From Muribaculaceae bacterium (lineage in GTDB: Bacteria; Bacteroidota; Bacteroidia; Bacteroidales; Muribaculaceae), in contig JAMPII010000002.1 of the NCBI GenBank assembly GCA_023662835.1, positions 1 to 64,000 of the forward strand: a DNA stretch of 64,000 nucleotides, given 5' to 3'. Made by a program: the position numbers and the translations under genes. Each line of letters begins with the position of its first letter. Position 1 is the first letter of the stretch. This document shows positions 43,832 to 53,491 of this stretch, one piece after another. Below the pieces are notes generated by a model. The model searched no databases. It was not told where the DNA came from and worked only from the letters and a program-made list of their open reading frames with translations.

Positions 43832-45142
43832 TTAGTCGCGGCGGAAGATGTCGCGAGTGTATACTTTGTTTATCACATCGTCGAGACATGAATCGTATCG
43901 GTTGGCAACAATGGCTTGCGACATAGTTTTGAACTTGTCGATATCGTTTACAACAACACTGCCAAAGAATGTTGAGCCGTCTTTGAGTGTCGGTTCGTAG
44001 ATAATCACTTGGGCTCCCTTAGCTTTTATGCGTTTCATCACGCCCTGGATTGACGATTGGCGGAAGTTGTCGGAGTTTGATTTCATAGTGAGGCGATATA
44101 CACCAACAGTGCAAGGCTGTTCCGAGTCAGCGTTGTATTGTACGTTGCTGGTGTAGTAGCCGGCCATGTGTAGAATTTGGTCGGCGATGAAATCCTTGCG
44201 TGTGCGGTTCGATTCTACAATTGCCGACATCATGTTTTGTGGCACTTCAGCATAGTTAGCCAGCAACTGTTTTGTATCCTTAGGCAAGCAATAGCCACCA
44301 TATCCAAACGAGGGATTATTGTAGTGGGAGCCAATACGCGGATCAAGACCTACGCCTTCAATGATAGCTTTGGAATCAAGGCCTTTCACTTCGGCATATG
44401 TATCTAGTTCGTTGAAGTAGCTGACACGTAGAGCAAGGTATGTGTTTGCGAATAATTTCACAGCTTCAGCTTCTTTCATTCCCATGTATAGAGTAGGAAT
44501 GTTTTCTTTCAGAGCACCTTGTTGGAGAAGTTCTACAAAAGTATGGGCTGCAGCATCGATTTTTTCAAGGTTGGTTACCGCAAGTATTGCTGCGTTTTCT
44601 TCAGCGAATTCTGCGCGGTCGATTATTTTAGGAGTGCCGGCAATGATACGTGAAGGATATAGATTGTCGTACAGCGCTTTACTCTCGCGAAGGAATTCGG
44701 GGAAGAAAAGAAGATTGAATTGTTTTGCGCCTTTTGCGGCATATTTTACATACAAGCTGCGGCAATAGCCAACTGGGATTGTTGACTTTATTACCATTAC
44801 GGCATCAGGATTAACGCTGAGAACCAGATCGATAACATCTTCGATGCAGTGGGTGTCGAAGAAATTTTTCACCGGGTCGTAGTTTGTTGGGGCAGCAATC
44901 ACAACGAAGTCTGCATCTCTGTATGCTGCTTCACCGTCGAGTGTGGCAGTTAGATCAAGTTGCTTTTCAGCAAGATATTTTTCGATGTATTCATCTTGAA
45001 TCGGTGATACGCGTTTGTTTATTTTATCAACTTTTTCGGGAATTACATCGACTGCTGTAACGTGATTGTGCTGTGCCAGCAGTGTTGCCAAACTTAAACC
45101 TACATATCCTGTACCTGCAACAGCAATGTTGTATTGTTTCAT
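43832..45142 (-). CDS. ugd: UDP-glucose 6-dehydrogenase
   Basis: A 436-residue NAD-dependent enzyme oxidising UDP-glucose to UDP-glucuronate, a precursor for capsule and surface glycans. The Rossmann motif is [11 protein letters not shown] near residue 9. The catalytic Cys285 is in [10 protein letters not shown], with Lys in the substrate segment [20 protein letters not shown]. The C-terminal UDP-binding domain is complete. Its leader contains a hairpin followed by Ts. There are no adjacent glycosyltransferases, so it supplies a general nucleotide-sugar pool. Confidence 0.95.
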   Translation of the reverse strand: MKQYNIAVAGTGYVGLSLATLLAQHNHVTAVDVIPEKVDKINKRVSPIQDEYIEKYLAEKQLDLTATLDGEAAYRDADFVVIAAPTNYDPVKNFFDTHCIEDVIDLVLSVNPDAVMVIKSTIPVGYCRSLYVKYAAKGAKQFNLLFFPEFLRESKALYDNLYPSRIIAGTPKIIDRAEFAEENAAILAVTNLEKIDAAAHTFVELLQQGALKENIPTLYMGMKEAEAVKLFANTYLALRVSYFNELDTYAEVKGLDSKAIIEGVGLDPRIGSHYNNPSFGYGGYCLPKDTKQLLANYAEVPQNMMSAIVESNRTRKDFIADQILHMAGYYTSNVQYNADSEQPCTVGVYRLTMKSNSDNFRQSSIQGVMKRIKAKGAQVIIYEPTLKDGSTFFGSVVVNDIDKFKTMSQAIVANRYDSCLDDVINKVYTRDIFRRD

Positions 45143-45199
45143 CGTACGTTGTTTTTATACTTGTTTTGATTCGAATTCTAATGATTTAATGCGTTAAAA

Positions 45200-45217
45200 T
45201 TCCGGCGTTGGCCGGAA
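45200..45217 (-). promoter_or_regulatory. GC-rich hairpin with T-tract in the ugd leader
   Basis: A 7-bp stem TTCCGGC/GCCGGAA (45200-45206 with 45211-45217), loop of four, lies about 58 nt before the ugd ATG on the minus strand and is followed by TTTTAA. It could act as a leader terminator/attenuator. The preceding gene, prs, already has its own terminator. Confidence 0.4.
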
Positions 45218-45316
45218 CAACTCTGTTATCCATAATGTACGCTGTGCAAATTTCGCAATTCTCATTTGAAAGTGCAAACATTTGCAGATTAAATCACTAT
45301 GCCAAACTCTAAAAGT

Positions 45317-45358
45317 AAAAAGGCAACCTGTAATCTCGTTCTGATTGCAGGTCACCTT
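45317..45358 (-). terminator. Terminator after prs
   Basis: Read on the minus strand, a 16-bp imperfect stem (45343-45358 with 45320-45335; one wobble and two mismatches) is followed by Ts, 24 nt after the prs stop. It ends the prs transcript. Confidence 0.75.
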
Positions 45359-45381
45359 TGTAATGTAATGCCGTATGTTGT

Positions 45382-46314
45382 TTAAATAAGATATTGCGAA
45401 GAAATTGATTGATTTTCGTGAACACGACGGATTGTATCGGCCAATAGCCCTGCTACTGAGAGAATTGTGCATTTCTTGCAATCTTTAGTGTAGGGAATGC
45501 TGTTTGTGAAAATCATTTCGGTTAGTCCACTTTCGTTCACGCGGTCTGTGGCCGGGTCGCTCATTATGGCATGTGAGCAAAGGGCTCTCACTGTTTTTGC
45601 CCCTTCTTTTAGCATCAAGTCGGCAGCTTTTGTAATTGTACCTGCTGTATCAACCATGTCGTCGATAAGAATAACATTCTTGTCTTTTACATCGCCGATT
45701 ACCGTCATAGATGCAACAACATTTGCTTTAGCGCGCTGCTTGTGACAAAGCACTAGAGGCACATTGAAGTATTTTGCATATGTATTGGCTCGTTTTGCTC
45801 CGCCAACGTCGGGGGTAGCAATTACCATGTCGTCGAGTTTGAGAGATTCAATGTAAGGCATGAACACTGATGAGCCATAAAGGTGGTCGACTGGAACGTT
45901 AAAGAAACCCTGAATCTGGTCGGCATGGAGATCCATCGTGATTACGCGGTTAACACCGGCAGCACTTAGAAGGTCGGCAACCAGTTTGGCGGCGATAGAA
46001 ACACGTGGCTTATCTTTTCTGTCCTGACGAGCCCAACCGAAATAAGGCATGACTGCAATGATTGATGCAGCAGAAGCTCGTTTCGCAGCGTCAATCATTA
46101 AAAGCAGCTCCATTAAGTTATCGCTGTTAGGGAATGTAGATTGAACCAAGTACACTTCACATCCGCGTATCGACTCTTCGAACGATACTTCAAATTCACC
46201 GTCGGCAAAGTGCTGAATGTTCATTTTGCCAAGTTCTACTCCTAAGTCTTTGCAAATTTCCCTTGCCATGTACTCAGATTTAGTTCCGGCAAAAATTTTA
46301 AAAGGTGGTAACAT
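45382..46314 (-). CDS. prs: Ribose-phosphate pyrophosphokinase
   Basis: A 310-residue enzyme making PRPP from ribose 5-phosphate and ATP, feeding purine, pyrimidine, histidine and tryptophan synthesis. The N-terminus holds the flexible ATP-binding segment and HFADGEFEV; the catalytic flexible loop is in MPYFGWARQDRKDK, the PRPP-binding loop is VILIDDMVDTAGT, and the metal-binding MDLHADQIQGFF follows the family pattern. Length is typical for class I enzymes. It is monocistronic. Confidence 0.97.
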   Translation of the reverse strand: MLPPFKIFAGTKSEYMAREICKDLGVELGKMNIQHFADGEFEVSFEESIRGCEVYLVQSTFPNSDNLMELLLMIDAAKRASAASIIAVMPYFGWARQDRKDKPRVSIAAKLVADLLSAAGVNRVITMDLHADQIQGFFNVPVDHLYGSSVFMPYIESLKLDDMVIATPDVGGAKRANTYAKYFNVPLVLCHKQRAKANVVASMTVIGDVKDKNVILIDDMVDTAGTITKAADLMLKEGAKTVRALCSHAIMSDPATDRVNESGLTEMIFTNSIPYTKDCKKCTILSVAGLLADTIRRVHENQSISSQYLI

Positions 46315-46352
46315 TTCAGAAATCGTTTTGTTTGTAGTTCAGAAATCGCCTA

Positions 46353-46360
46353 CAAAGTTA
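46353..46360 (-). promoter_or_regulatory. -7 element for prs
   Basis: TAACTTTG on the minus strand ends 38 nt before the ATG at 46314, matching TAnnTTTG. No clear -33 is found. Confidence 0.45.
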
Positions 46361-46453
46361 GTGGTTTTAGCCATTTTTCGGACTATTTTGTATGGTTATT
46401 TTTTCTACATTTTTACAACTGAAATAAATAAATTGATAGATAACAGTTTATCG

Positions 46454-48148
46454 TTATTTCGCATTGTGGCGTAATTTCCAGATAACGGCACTGTGGGGCT
46501 GAACCGTTGTTACGAACGGGCTGGTGGCCGAAACTGTTTTATGCTGTTTGGTGCGGGTGAGCAGCTCTGTGGCGGCATATTCCCGTTGTGGCAGGTTGAG
46601 AAATTCAAATGCATGTACCGGTATGTTTATTTGCATTTCTGAAACTTCCGGGCCGAAATTTACTGCGATAAGAAGGGTTTCGTTTTCGCATGAACGCATG
46701 AATATGTAATGATGATGCGGACTGACTGTTGGGTTTTCGTAATTGACATACATCAGGTCGAAAAATCGTCCGCGGGAAATTGCTTTTTCGCGATTGCAAA
46801 TATTTAAAATAGTTTCATACTGCTTTCGTAGCAAGATCTCATTGTCGGTAAGAAACTGGTCGTTGCATTTTCCGTGGTTATACCAGCGGCGCAGTGTTGG
46901 AACCGACCAATAGTCGAAAATCGTTGTACGCCCATCTTTACCGCTGAAACCTTCGGCATCAGCAGCCGGTTCGCCAAGCTCTTGCCCTGCATATATCATC
47001 ATTGGTCCGGTGCTTATCATTGAGCTTACAATAAGCGAGGGAATTACAAGGTTTGGATCACCGGCGTAGAATTCGGATGCGAAACGTTGCTCGTCGTGGT
47101 TTTCCAAGAAATTAAGCATGTTGTGCGATATGCCTTCTACTGTTTGCCAGCAGTTTGTTATTCTGGCGGCTGAAATGTTCCAACATTGTATTCCACGTAG
47201 AGTGTCGTAAAGATTCACCTTGTCGTACAGGTAGTCGAAACCGCCATAATTTATGAAATCGCGGTACAAGTTTGTGTCGTAAATTTCGGCGATGAAAATA
47301 ATTTGCGGGTGTTTGTCTTTAACGTTCGGTATAGCCCATTGCCAAAATTCAAGAGGCACCATGTGTGCCATGTCGCAACGGAATCCATCGATACCCTTGT
47401 CGGCCCAATAGTTGAGAATGTGAAGCATCTGTGCCCATGTACGGGGAATTGGGTGAAAATGATGAGACCCATTTGAGGGGTCAATGCCGTAGTTGAGCTT
47501 CACTGTCTCATACCAGTCGTCTTTTCCCGGAAATGCAGTGAAGCAATCGTTTCCTGAAGCTTTCGCGGGGAACTCGATATATGCCTCCTTGCCGGAGCCT
47601 ATGGGAAATGACGGCGCAAATTGCTGATGAGGCATGTAATAGAAGTTATTATCCTTCTCGAAAAAATAGTCCTTTTTGTCGTTTTTGCCAAAATCGACAA
47701 CCCCATCGGGGTGAGCATCGGAGATGTATTGGCGTGAAACGTGGTTAGGAACGAAGTCAATAATCACTTTCAATCCTGCATCATGGGTGCGTACAACAAG
47801 ATGATGAAATTCTTCCATTCTTTTTTCAACATCGACAGCTATATCCGGATCGATATCATAATAGTCTTTGATGGCATATGGAGATCCGGCTTTCCCTTTT
47901 ATGACGAATGGGTTGTCGCGGTGTATGCCATAGCTGGTGTAGTCGGTGAACTGGGAATGTTCGATCACTCCGGTGTACCACACGTGAGTGGCTCCGAGAC
48001 GTCGTATGCTTCTGAGCACTGTGGCTGTAATGTCGTTCATTTTCCCTACGCCGTTCTGTTCAATTGTTCCGTAAGGAACGGGCGATTCACAAGTGTTTGA
48101 AAATAATCTGGGTAATAATTGGTATATTATCGGTTTTTCGGTTGACAT
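46454..48148 (-). CDS. GH13 alpha-amylase family protein, cytoplasmic
   Basis: A 564-residue glycoside hydrolase of family 13 acting on alpha-glucans. The four conserved regions are intact: region I DFVPNH (131-136), region II GFRCDMAH with nucleophile Asp259, region III FIAEIYD with acid/base Glu288, and region IV FLENHDEQR with Asp352. There is no signal peptide, so it works in the cytoplasm, for example on maltodextrin or glycogen. The C-terminal beta domain is about 90 residues. The subfamily is not certain; a maltodextrin/neopullulanase-like role is possible. It begins 11 nt after the patatin gene and may be the last gene of the nqr transcript. Confidence 0.92.
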   Translation of the reverse strand: MSTEKPIIYQLLPRLFSNTCESPVPYGTIEQNGVGKMNDITATVLRSIRRLGATHVWYTGVIEHSQFTDYTSYGIHRDNPFVIKGKAGSPYAIKDYYDIDPDIAVDVEKRMEEFHHLVVRTHDAGLKVIIDFVPNHVSRQYISDAHPDGVVDFGKNDKKDYFFEKDNNFYYMPHQQFAPSFPIGSGKEAYIEFPAKASGNDCFTAFPGKDDWYETVKLNYGIDPSNGSHHFHPIPRTWAQMLHILNYWADKGIDGFRCDMAHMVPLEFWQWAIPNVKDKHPQIIFIAEIYDTNLYRDFINYGGFDYLYDKVNLYDTLRGIQCWNISAARITNCWQTVEGISHNMLNFLENHDEQRFASEFYAGDPNLVIPSLIVSSMISTGPMMIYAGQELGEPAADAEGFSGKDGRTTIFDYWSVPTLRRWYNHGKCNDQFLTDNEILLRKQYETILNICNREKAISRGRFFDLMYVNYENPTVSPHHHYIFMRSCENETLLIAVNFGPEVSEMQINIPVHAFEFLNLPQREYAATELLTRTKQHKTVSATSPFVTTVQPHSAVIWKLRHNAK

Positions 48149-48159
48149 AGCAAGTTGTT

Positions 48160-48975
48160 TTATTGCTTGTTATTAGTGACGAGCGGAGAGTTTGCAAATG
48201 CTTGTCGGGCACTTTTGTATCCGCTTTTGAAAATACGTTCTTTCTCTTTCATGTTGAACACCTGAAGGTCTGCTATAGTATCGGTCGATATTACTGTGTC
48301 GCATAGTGCCAGATCGCTTACGGCATTCATTCGGGCCAGCAGGTGATATGAGCGTTGAGCTACATCCAGAATCGAGCTAGTTGGCACCCGATTCTTAATC
48401 AGTGGGCTGACATTGATACCTATCAGGTGATCACACTCCTCCCGAATGGCCCAAGCAGGTAAGTTATGTAGCACACCGCCGTCGACATAATTAGTGCCGC
48501 CAATTTTCATCGGTTTGAAAACTATTGGTATCGAACAAGAGGCAACAACACGTTCTACGATATTTCCTTTGCGCCATTGTACAGCGGTTCCTGAGTCTAG
48601 ATCCGTAGCGCATAGCACAACCGGAAGCGGACATTGCTCAATCTTTTCAACCGGCATATATTTTTTCAAGAAACTCTTGAAACCGTTCATGTTAAGTAAG
48701 CCATTACGAGGCATGCTTATTTCGCAAAAATCGGAGAACTTTGCTATCATGAACAGTTTCAGGATTTCAAGAGGTTTCATTCCGGAGGCATAGAATGCTG
48801 CAGCAATGGCTCCTGAACTTACTCCGGCGATAATATCGGGCTTTATGCCAAGCTCGTCCATTGCGTAAAGGGCACCAAGATGAGCAATACCTCTAACACC
48901 ACCACCGCTGAGCGCCAATCCTATATGATGGCATTCAGCAGTAGCAGATAATATATTCCCGGCTAATTGTTTCAT
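48160..48975 (-). CDS. Patatin-like phospholipase
   Basis: A 271-residue Ser/Asp-dyad hydrolase related to RssA/NTE proteins. The oxyanion loop GGGVRGIAHLG is at residues 24-34, the nucleophile is Ser53 in GVSSG, and the Asp is in YVDGGVLHN, so the dyad is intact. There is no signal peptide or barrel domain, so it is a cytoplasmic or membrane-associated form. It starts 14 nt after nqrF and ends 11 nt before the amylase gene. A lipid-remodelling role is family inference. Confidence 0.92.
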   Translation of the reverse strand: MKQLAGNILSATAECHHIGLALSGGGVRGIAHLGALYAMDELGIKPDIIAGVSSGAIAAAFYASGMKPLEILKLFMIAKFSDFCEISMPRNGLLNMNGFKSFLKKYMPVEKIEQCPLPVVLCATDLDSGTAVQWRKGNIVERVVASCSIPIVFKPMKIGGTNYVDGGVLHNLPAWAIREECDHLIGINVSPLIKNRVPTSSILDVAQRSYHLLARMNAVSDLALCDTVISTDTIADLQVFNMKEKERIFKSGYKSARQAFANSPLVTNNKQ

Positions 48976-48989
48976 ATGATCATAATTTA

Positions 48990-50276
48990 TTATCCTCCGA
49001 AGTTGTCATACATGAGGTTTTCGGTAGGAACGCCTAAATTCCACAACATTTTCTCGACAGCGTTGCTCATTGGTCCGGGACCGCACATATAATACTCGAT
49101 ATCCTCAGGCGCAGGATGATCCTTTAAGTAAGTCTCGTATATTACTTGATGAACAAATCCGGGCGTGTACTTCACTCCTGCGGCGTCAGCGGCAGGATCG
49201 GGACGGTCGAGCGCAAGATGGAATTTAAAATTGGGGAAGTCCTTTTCAAGTTGAAGGAAGTCTTTCAGATAGAAAACTTCGTTCAGTGCTCGGGCTCCGT
49301 AGAAATAGTTCATGATGCGGTTTGTTGTATTGAGCGTGCGAGTCATGTACATAATTTGCGAACGTAACGGAGCCATTCCCGCACCACCGCCAATCCACAT
49401 CATCTCGGCAGTCGAATCGACTATCGGGTGGAAATCGCCGTAAGGACCACTCATACGCACCTTATTGCCCGGTTTGAGAGTGAAAATATATGACGATGCG
49501 ATCCCCGGCATAACATCCATGAACCCTACCTCGGGTTTTGGCTTAAAGGGTGGAGTGGCGATGCGTACGGTTAGCATTATGCGATCGCCTTCGGCCGGAT
49601 AGTTCGCCATTGAGTAGGCGCGCACGGTCGGTTCTGTGTTGCGGCATTTAAGATTGAATAGTCCAAATTTTTCCCATGACGGGAGGTATTCGTCGCCGAT
49701 TAAACTCTTGTCAATATCCTTGTCGTAGTCCATCTCGTAAGTTGGAATCTTTATCTGGGCGTATGAGCCTGGGATAAAATTCATATGTTCTCCTTTTGGC
49801 AGAGCAACAATAAATTCCTTGATAAAAGTTGCAACATTCTTGTTTGAAATAACCTCACATTCCCATTCTTTCACGTCGAGAACCGAAGTGGGAACGCCGA
49901 TGCTCATATCCTGTTTCACTTTCACCTGGCATCCCAAACGCCAATGATCCTTAATTTGCTTGCGTGTGAAATGAACAGTTTCTGTTGGTAGGATTTCGCC
50001 ACCACCGTCGAATACCTGCACTTTACATTGCCCGCAGCTGCCTTTGCCTCCGCAGGCCGACGACAGAAATACATTTTGCGAGGCTAATGCCGAAAGCAGC
50101 GAATCGCCCGATTGGACAAGTAGCTCTTTATCGTTGTTTATAGTAATTTTCACCTGTCCTGACGGAACAAGCATGTGCTTGGCTATGAGGAGCACGACAA
50201 CCAGAACCAGCGTTATAACCAGAAAAATAGTTACAGCTGTTATGATGGTCAAAGAGTTTATCGAGTATAGAATCAT
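48990..50276 (-). CDS. nqrF: Na+-NQR subunit F (NADH dehydrogenase flavoprotein)
   Basis: A 428-residue subunit that takes electrons from NADH. One N-terminal transmembrane helix (about 8-32) is followed by a 2Fe-2S ferredoxin domain with Cys75, Cys81, Cys84 and Cys116, then a flavodoxin reductase-like FAD domain (RAYSMANYP) and an NADH-binding domain (WIGGGAGMAPLRSQI, YYMCGPGPM). All cofactor residues are present. It is the last gene of the nqrABCDEF set. Confidence 0.96.
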   Translation of the reverse strand: MILYSINSLTIITAVTIFLVITLVLVVVLLIAKHMLVPSGQVKITINNDKELLVQSGDSLLSALASQNVFLSSACGGKGSCGQCKVQVFDGGGEILPTETVHFTRKQIKDHWRLGCQVKVKQDMSIGVPTSVLDVKEWECEVISNKNVATFIKEFIVALPKGEHMNFIPGSYAQIKIPTYEMDYDKDIDKSLIGDEYLPSWEKFGLFNLKCRNTEPTVRAYSMANYPAEGDRIMLTVRIATPPFKPKPEVGFMDVMPGIASSYIFTLKPGNKVRMSGPYGDFHPIVDSTAEMMWIGGGAGMAPLRSQIMYMTRTLNTTNRIMNYFYGARALNEVFYLKDFLQLEKDFPNFKFHLALDRPDPAADAAGVKYTPGFVHQVIYETYLKDHPAPEDIEYYMCGPGPMSNAVEKMLWNLGVPTENLMYDNFGG

Positions 50277-50282
50277 GGCCGT

Positions 50283-50900
50283 TTACAATTTAATTCCTAG
50301 AAAACTCATAAAGGCGATGCCCATGAGACCTGTTATTATAAATGTTATTCCGACACCGCGGAGCGGTTTAGGAATGTTACTGTATTGTTGAAGTCGTTCG
50401 CGAATGGCAGCTATACCTACAATAGCCAGAAGCCATCCTAAACCCCAGCCTGCTCCGGCGCATATTGCGGTGGTTATGTCCGGAAAATCGCGTTGCTGCA
50501 TAAATAGCGAACCTCCAAGAATAGCGCAGTTTACAGCTATCAGAGGCAAAAATATACCTAGCGATGCATAGAGCGAAGGACTGTATTTCTCTACAGCCAT
50601 TTCAACCAACTGCGTTAAAGAGGCTATTACAGCGATAAACATGATTAACGACAGGAAACTGAGGTCGACATCGGCAAAATCTGGCCCAAGCCATTTTAGA
50701 GCGCCTGCGCGAAGAACATAATTCTCTAGCAAATAGTTTATCGGAAGGGAGATTACGAGCATAAAAGTGACAGCCGCGCCGAGACCAAGTGCCGTTTTAA
50801 CATTCTTCGACACAGCCAGAAAAGAGCACATACCGAGGAAGTAGGCAAATATCATGTTGTCGACAAAAATAGACCTAATAAATATATTCAGATTCTCCAT
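50283..50900 (-). CDS. nqrE: Na+-NQR subunit E
   Basis: A 205-residue inner-membrane subunit with six transmembrane helices. The MCSFLAVSKNVKTALGLG motif near the N-terminus contains one of the conserved cysteines (Cys25) that ligate the intramembrane 2Fe-2S cluster between NqrD and NqrE; the second, in NCAILGGSLF, is also present. Subunit E is homologous to NqrD and inserted in the inverted orientation. It lies 6 nt before nqrF. Confidence 0.96.
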   Translation of the reverse strand: MENLNIFIRSIFVDNMIFAYFLGMCSFLAVSKNVKTALGLGAAVTFMLVISLPINYLLENYVLRAGALKWLGPDFADVDLSFLSLIMFIAVIASLTQLVEMAVEKYSPSLYASLGIFLPLIAVNCAILGGSLFMQQRDFPDITTAICAGAGWGLGWLLAIVGIAAIRERLQQYSNIPKPLRGVGITFIITGLMGIAFMSFLGIKL

Positions 50901-50915
50901 ATTGTATCAGTTTTA

Positions 50916-51542
50916 TTATTGTTCCTGCAAATCCTTGTTTATAGTTCGATGGATCCAGATTATACAACCGGTAACAATGAGTGCCATAGGTGGAAGAATC
51001 ATTAAACCGTTATTGGAATATCCATGGTCGTACCATGACTGAGGTATAATTTGTATTCCCCACAAAGTTCCGCAGCCAAGCAATTCGCGAAAAAATGCTA
51101 CAATAATTAATATCAGTGCATAGCCAATGCCATTTCCAATTCCGTCGAGGAATGATGGCCATGGCTTGTTTGACATTGCGAACGCCTCCAAACGCCCCAT
51201 TAGGATACAGTTTGTCACAATCAGCGAAACAAACACCGACAGCTGTTTGCTTACCTCATATTGATAGGCCATCAACAACTGATTCACTATAACAACCAGT
51301 CCGGCAACTACAACGAGCTGTACGATGATACGGATATTGGTAGGAATTGTTTTTCGGATGCATGATATAATCACGTTCGACAATGCCAGAACGGCGATGA
51401 CCGACATACCCATTACACAAGCCGGTTCGAGCTTGGCGGTTACGGCCAGGCAGGAACAGATACCTAAAATTTGAACTATTACCGGATTATCCTTCGATAT
51501 TGGATTAAACAGTGTTAGTAAATTTTTATTCTTAATAGCCAT
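50916..51542 (-). CDS. nqrD: Na+-NQR subunit D
   Basis: A 208-residue inner-membrane subunit, six predicted helices. It has the ILGICSCLAVTAKLEPACVMG segment with the cluster-ligating Cys near residue 29 and the second in TNCILMGRLEAF. With NqrE it holds the intramembrane iron-sulfur cluster and forms part of the sodium path. Gaps to nqrC and nqrE are 6 and 15 nt. Confidence 0.96.
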   Translation of the reverse strand: MAIKNKNLLTLFNPISKDNPVIVQILGICSCLAVTAKLEPACVMGMSVIAVLALSNVIISCIRKTIPTNIRIIVQLVVVAGLVVIVNQLLMAYQYEVSKQLSVFVSLIVTNCILMGRLEAFAMSNKPWPSFLDGIGNGIGYALILIIVAFFRELLGCGTLWGIQIIPQSWYDHGYSNNGLMILPPMALIVTGCIIWIHRTINKDLQEQ

Positions 51543-51548
51543 AATCTC

Positions 51549-52256
51549 TTAGCTTTTTGATTTTATTGACTCAAGAAATTTCTCATATCCGGTGATGCAA
51601 TCGGCAATCATAGCTTCAACACCCTTTGAAGTTATTGTTCCGCCTGAAATAGCATCGACATAATCTTCGCCTTCTAAAGGCTTAGTTCCGGCTTTAAGCA
51701 CGCCGATAGGAAGGAACTTGTTGTTTTTAAACAAATTTTTGCCTTCAAATTGGGCGGAGAACGCCGGTTTTTCGATTTCGGCACCGAGTCCGGGGGTTTC
51801 ACCTTGATGAGCAAAGTAGGCGCCATATATTGTTGTGCCATTTTCGTCAACCGACAAATAGCCCCAAATCGGACCCCACAAACCGTTACCGGCCAGTGGA
51901 ATAACATATTTTTTACTTCCGTTTTCTAGTGTGCATTCATATAACGGCAACCTACGTTGGTCAGGCGGTAGCTTCACTTCTTTTGCCACGTTAACATTGA
52001 ACGCATCGCCCGGTGTAACTGTGCCATTGGCTGATACAATGAACTGGTTGGTTACATATTTATTAAATGTAGCTTTTACATCGGTATTCCCTGCTACAAT
52101 ATGTACCGAGGCCAGAATCTGATGCATTTTGTCGGCGTTGGCGTTGTCGGTTTGCTGTGGTTTAAGGCTTAGCGACGTGATTGCCAATGCAGCGCCAACG
52201 ATAACTACCAATACTGTAATGTATATAATTGTATAAATATTACTTTGCTTATTCAT
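51549..52256 (-). CDS. nqrC: Na+-NQR subunit C
   Basis: A 235-residue periplasm-facing subunit with one N-terminal membrane helix (about 10-30). It carries covalently bound FMN on a threonine of the motif DAISGGT (Thr207), matching the Dxx(S/T)G(A/G)T flavinylation consensus recognised by the transferase ApbE, which is not in the window. It sits 3 nt from nqrB and 6 nt from nqrD. Confidence 0.96.
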   Translation of the reverse strand: MNKQSNIYTIIYITVLVVIVGAALAITSLSLKPQQTDNANADKMHQILASVHIVAGNTDVKATFNKYVTNQFIVSANGTVTPGDAFNVNVAKEVKLPPDQRRLPLYECTLENGSKKYVIPLAGNGLWGPIWGYLSVDENGTTIYGAYFAHQGETPGLGAEIEKPAFSAQFEGKNLFKNNKFLPIGVLKAGTKPLEGEDYVDAISGGTITSKGVEAMIADCITGYEKFLESIKSKS

Positions 52257-52259
52257 ATC

Positions 52260-53471
52260 TCAATCTGCTTTAACGTTAACACGGCGAACACGGCGGCGAA
52301 TGTTACACTGCACAACGCAATAGTCGATAAGTGGGGCAAACGCATTCATTAATAGCACAGCTAGCATGGCACCTTCAGGATAGCCATTATTGTAGGTGCG
52401 GATAAGTATTGCTATCACGCCTATCAAGAAACCGTATATATATTTGCCTACATTGGTACGGGCTGCGGTCACGGGATCGGTTGCCATGAATACAGCTGCA
52501 AAAGCAAATCCGCCTAACGAAATTTGTTGTAGGGCGTTAAGTTCTGAAACCGGATAGCTTGGTGTGGCAAAGCAATGAGCCAGACAACTCATAGCCAAGC
52601 CGCCTGCAAATACTGAGAGGATAATTCTCCAACTTGCTATACCTGTTGCTAGAAGAATTGCGGCTCCAATCAGAATCGCAATCATCGATGTTTCGCCTAC
52701 CGACCCGGGAATCAATCCGACAAACATGTCCCAGTTAGATAGTGGTTCGCCTACAATATTGTTTATGTGCAGTGGTACATTTGTTTGGGTGGCAATCTGT
52801 CCCAGAGGTGTTGCTCCTGAGTATGCATCAACAATTGTGCCTTTGCCCAGACCAAGAATGGAATCAGTGGCCACAAACGCTTTGTCACCACTCATTTGTG
52901 ATGGGTAGGCGAAGAACAGGAATGCACGGGTTACAAGCGCAACGTTAAAAATATTGAATCCGGTTCCTCCAAAAATTTCTTTTACAAAAACAACCGAAAA
53001 TGCTGTTGCCACAGCCAGCATCCATAGCGGAGTCTCAATAGGACAAATCAAAGGAATTAGAATACCGGTCACCAGAAATCCTTCCTGAATCTCCTCCTTA
53101 CGCCATTGGGCAACGGCAAATTCTATCCCTAAGCCTACGGCGTATGAAACCACAATGCGCCAGAACATGTGGCAAAAACCGTAGCCGAGCACTTGCCAGA
53201 ATGGGAATTCTGTAGCGCCGATAGCCAACCAGTGCTGGTAGCCGACATTATACATGCCGAATAGTAGGCAGGGTAGTAGCGCAATTACAACAATGATCAT
53301 CACACGCTTCGAGTCAATCGAATCGTGGATGTTTACCCCTGACGTTGAGGTGGTAGTTGGGGTGAACAGAAACGTTTCGAAGCCGTCGTAAACCGAATGG
53401 AAAGCGTGCAACTTCCCGCCAGGTTGGAAATGAGGCTTAATAGCATCTAATATATGTCGTAGTTTTTTCAC
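52260..53471 (-). CDS. nqrB: Na+-NQR subunit B
   Basis: A 403-residue membrane subunit with about ten helices. It binds a second covalent FMN at Thr221 in DAYSGAT, plus riboflavin, and forms the sodium channel and quinone site with NqrA. The motifs GGTGFNIFNVALVTRAFLFFAYP and FMATDPVTAARTNVGKYIYG are family features. It is preceded by nqrA (20 nt gap). Confidence 0.96.
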   Translation of the reverse strand: MKKLRHILDAIKPHFQPGGKLHAFHSVYDGFETFLFTPTTTSTSGVNIHDSIDSKRVMIIVVIALLPCLLFGMYNVGYQHWLAIGATEFPFWQVLGYGFCHMFWRIVVSYAVGLGIEFAVAQWRKEEIQEGFLVTGILIPLICPIETPLWMLAVATAFSVVFVKEIFGGTGFNIFNVALVTRAFLFFAYPSQMSGDKAFVATDSILGLGKGTIVDAYSGATPLGQIATQTNVPLHINNIVGEPLSNWDMFVGLIPGSVGETSMIAILIGAAILLATGIASWRIILSVFAGGLAMSCLAHCFATPSYPVSELNALQQISLGGFAFAAVFMATDPVTAARTNVGKYIYGFLIGVIAILIRTYNNGYPEGAMLAVLLMNAFAPLIDYCVVQCNIRRRVRRVNVKAD

Positions 53472-53491
53472 GATTAACTTCTTAATAATTG

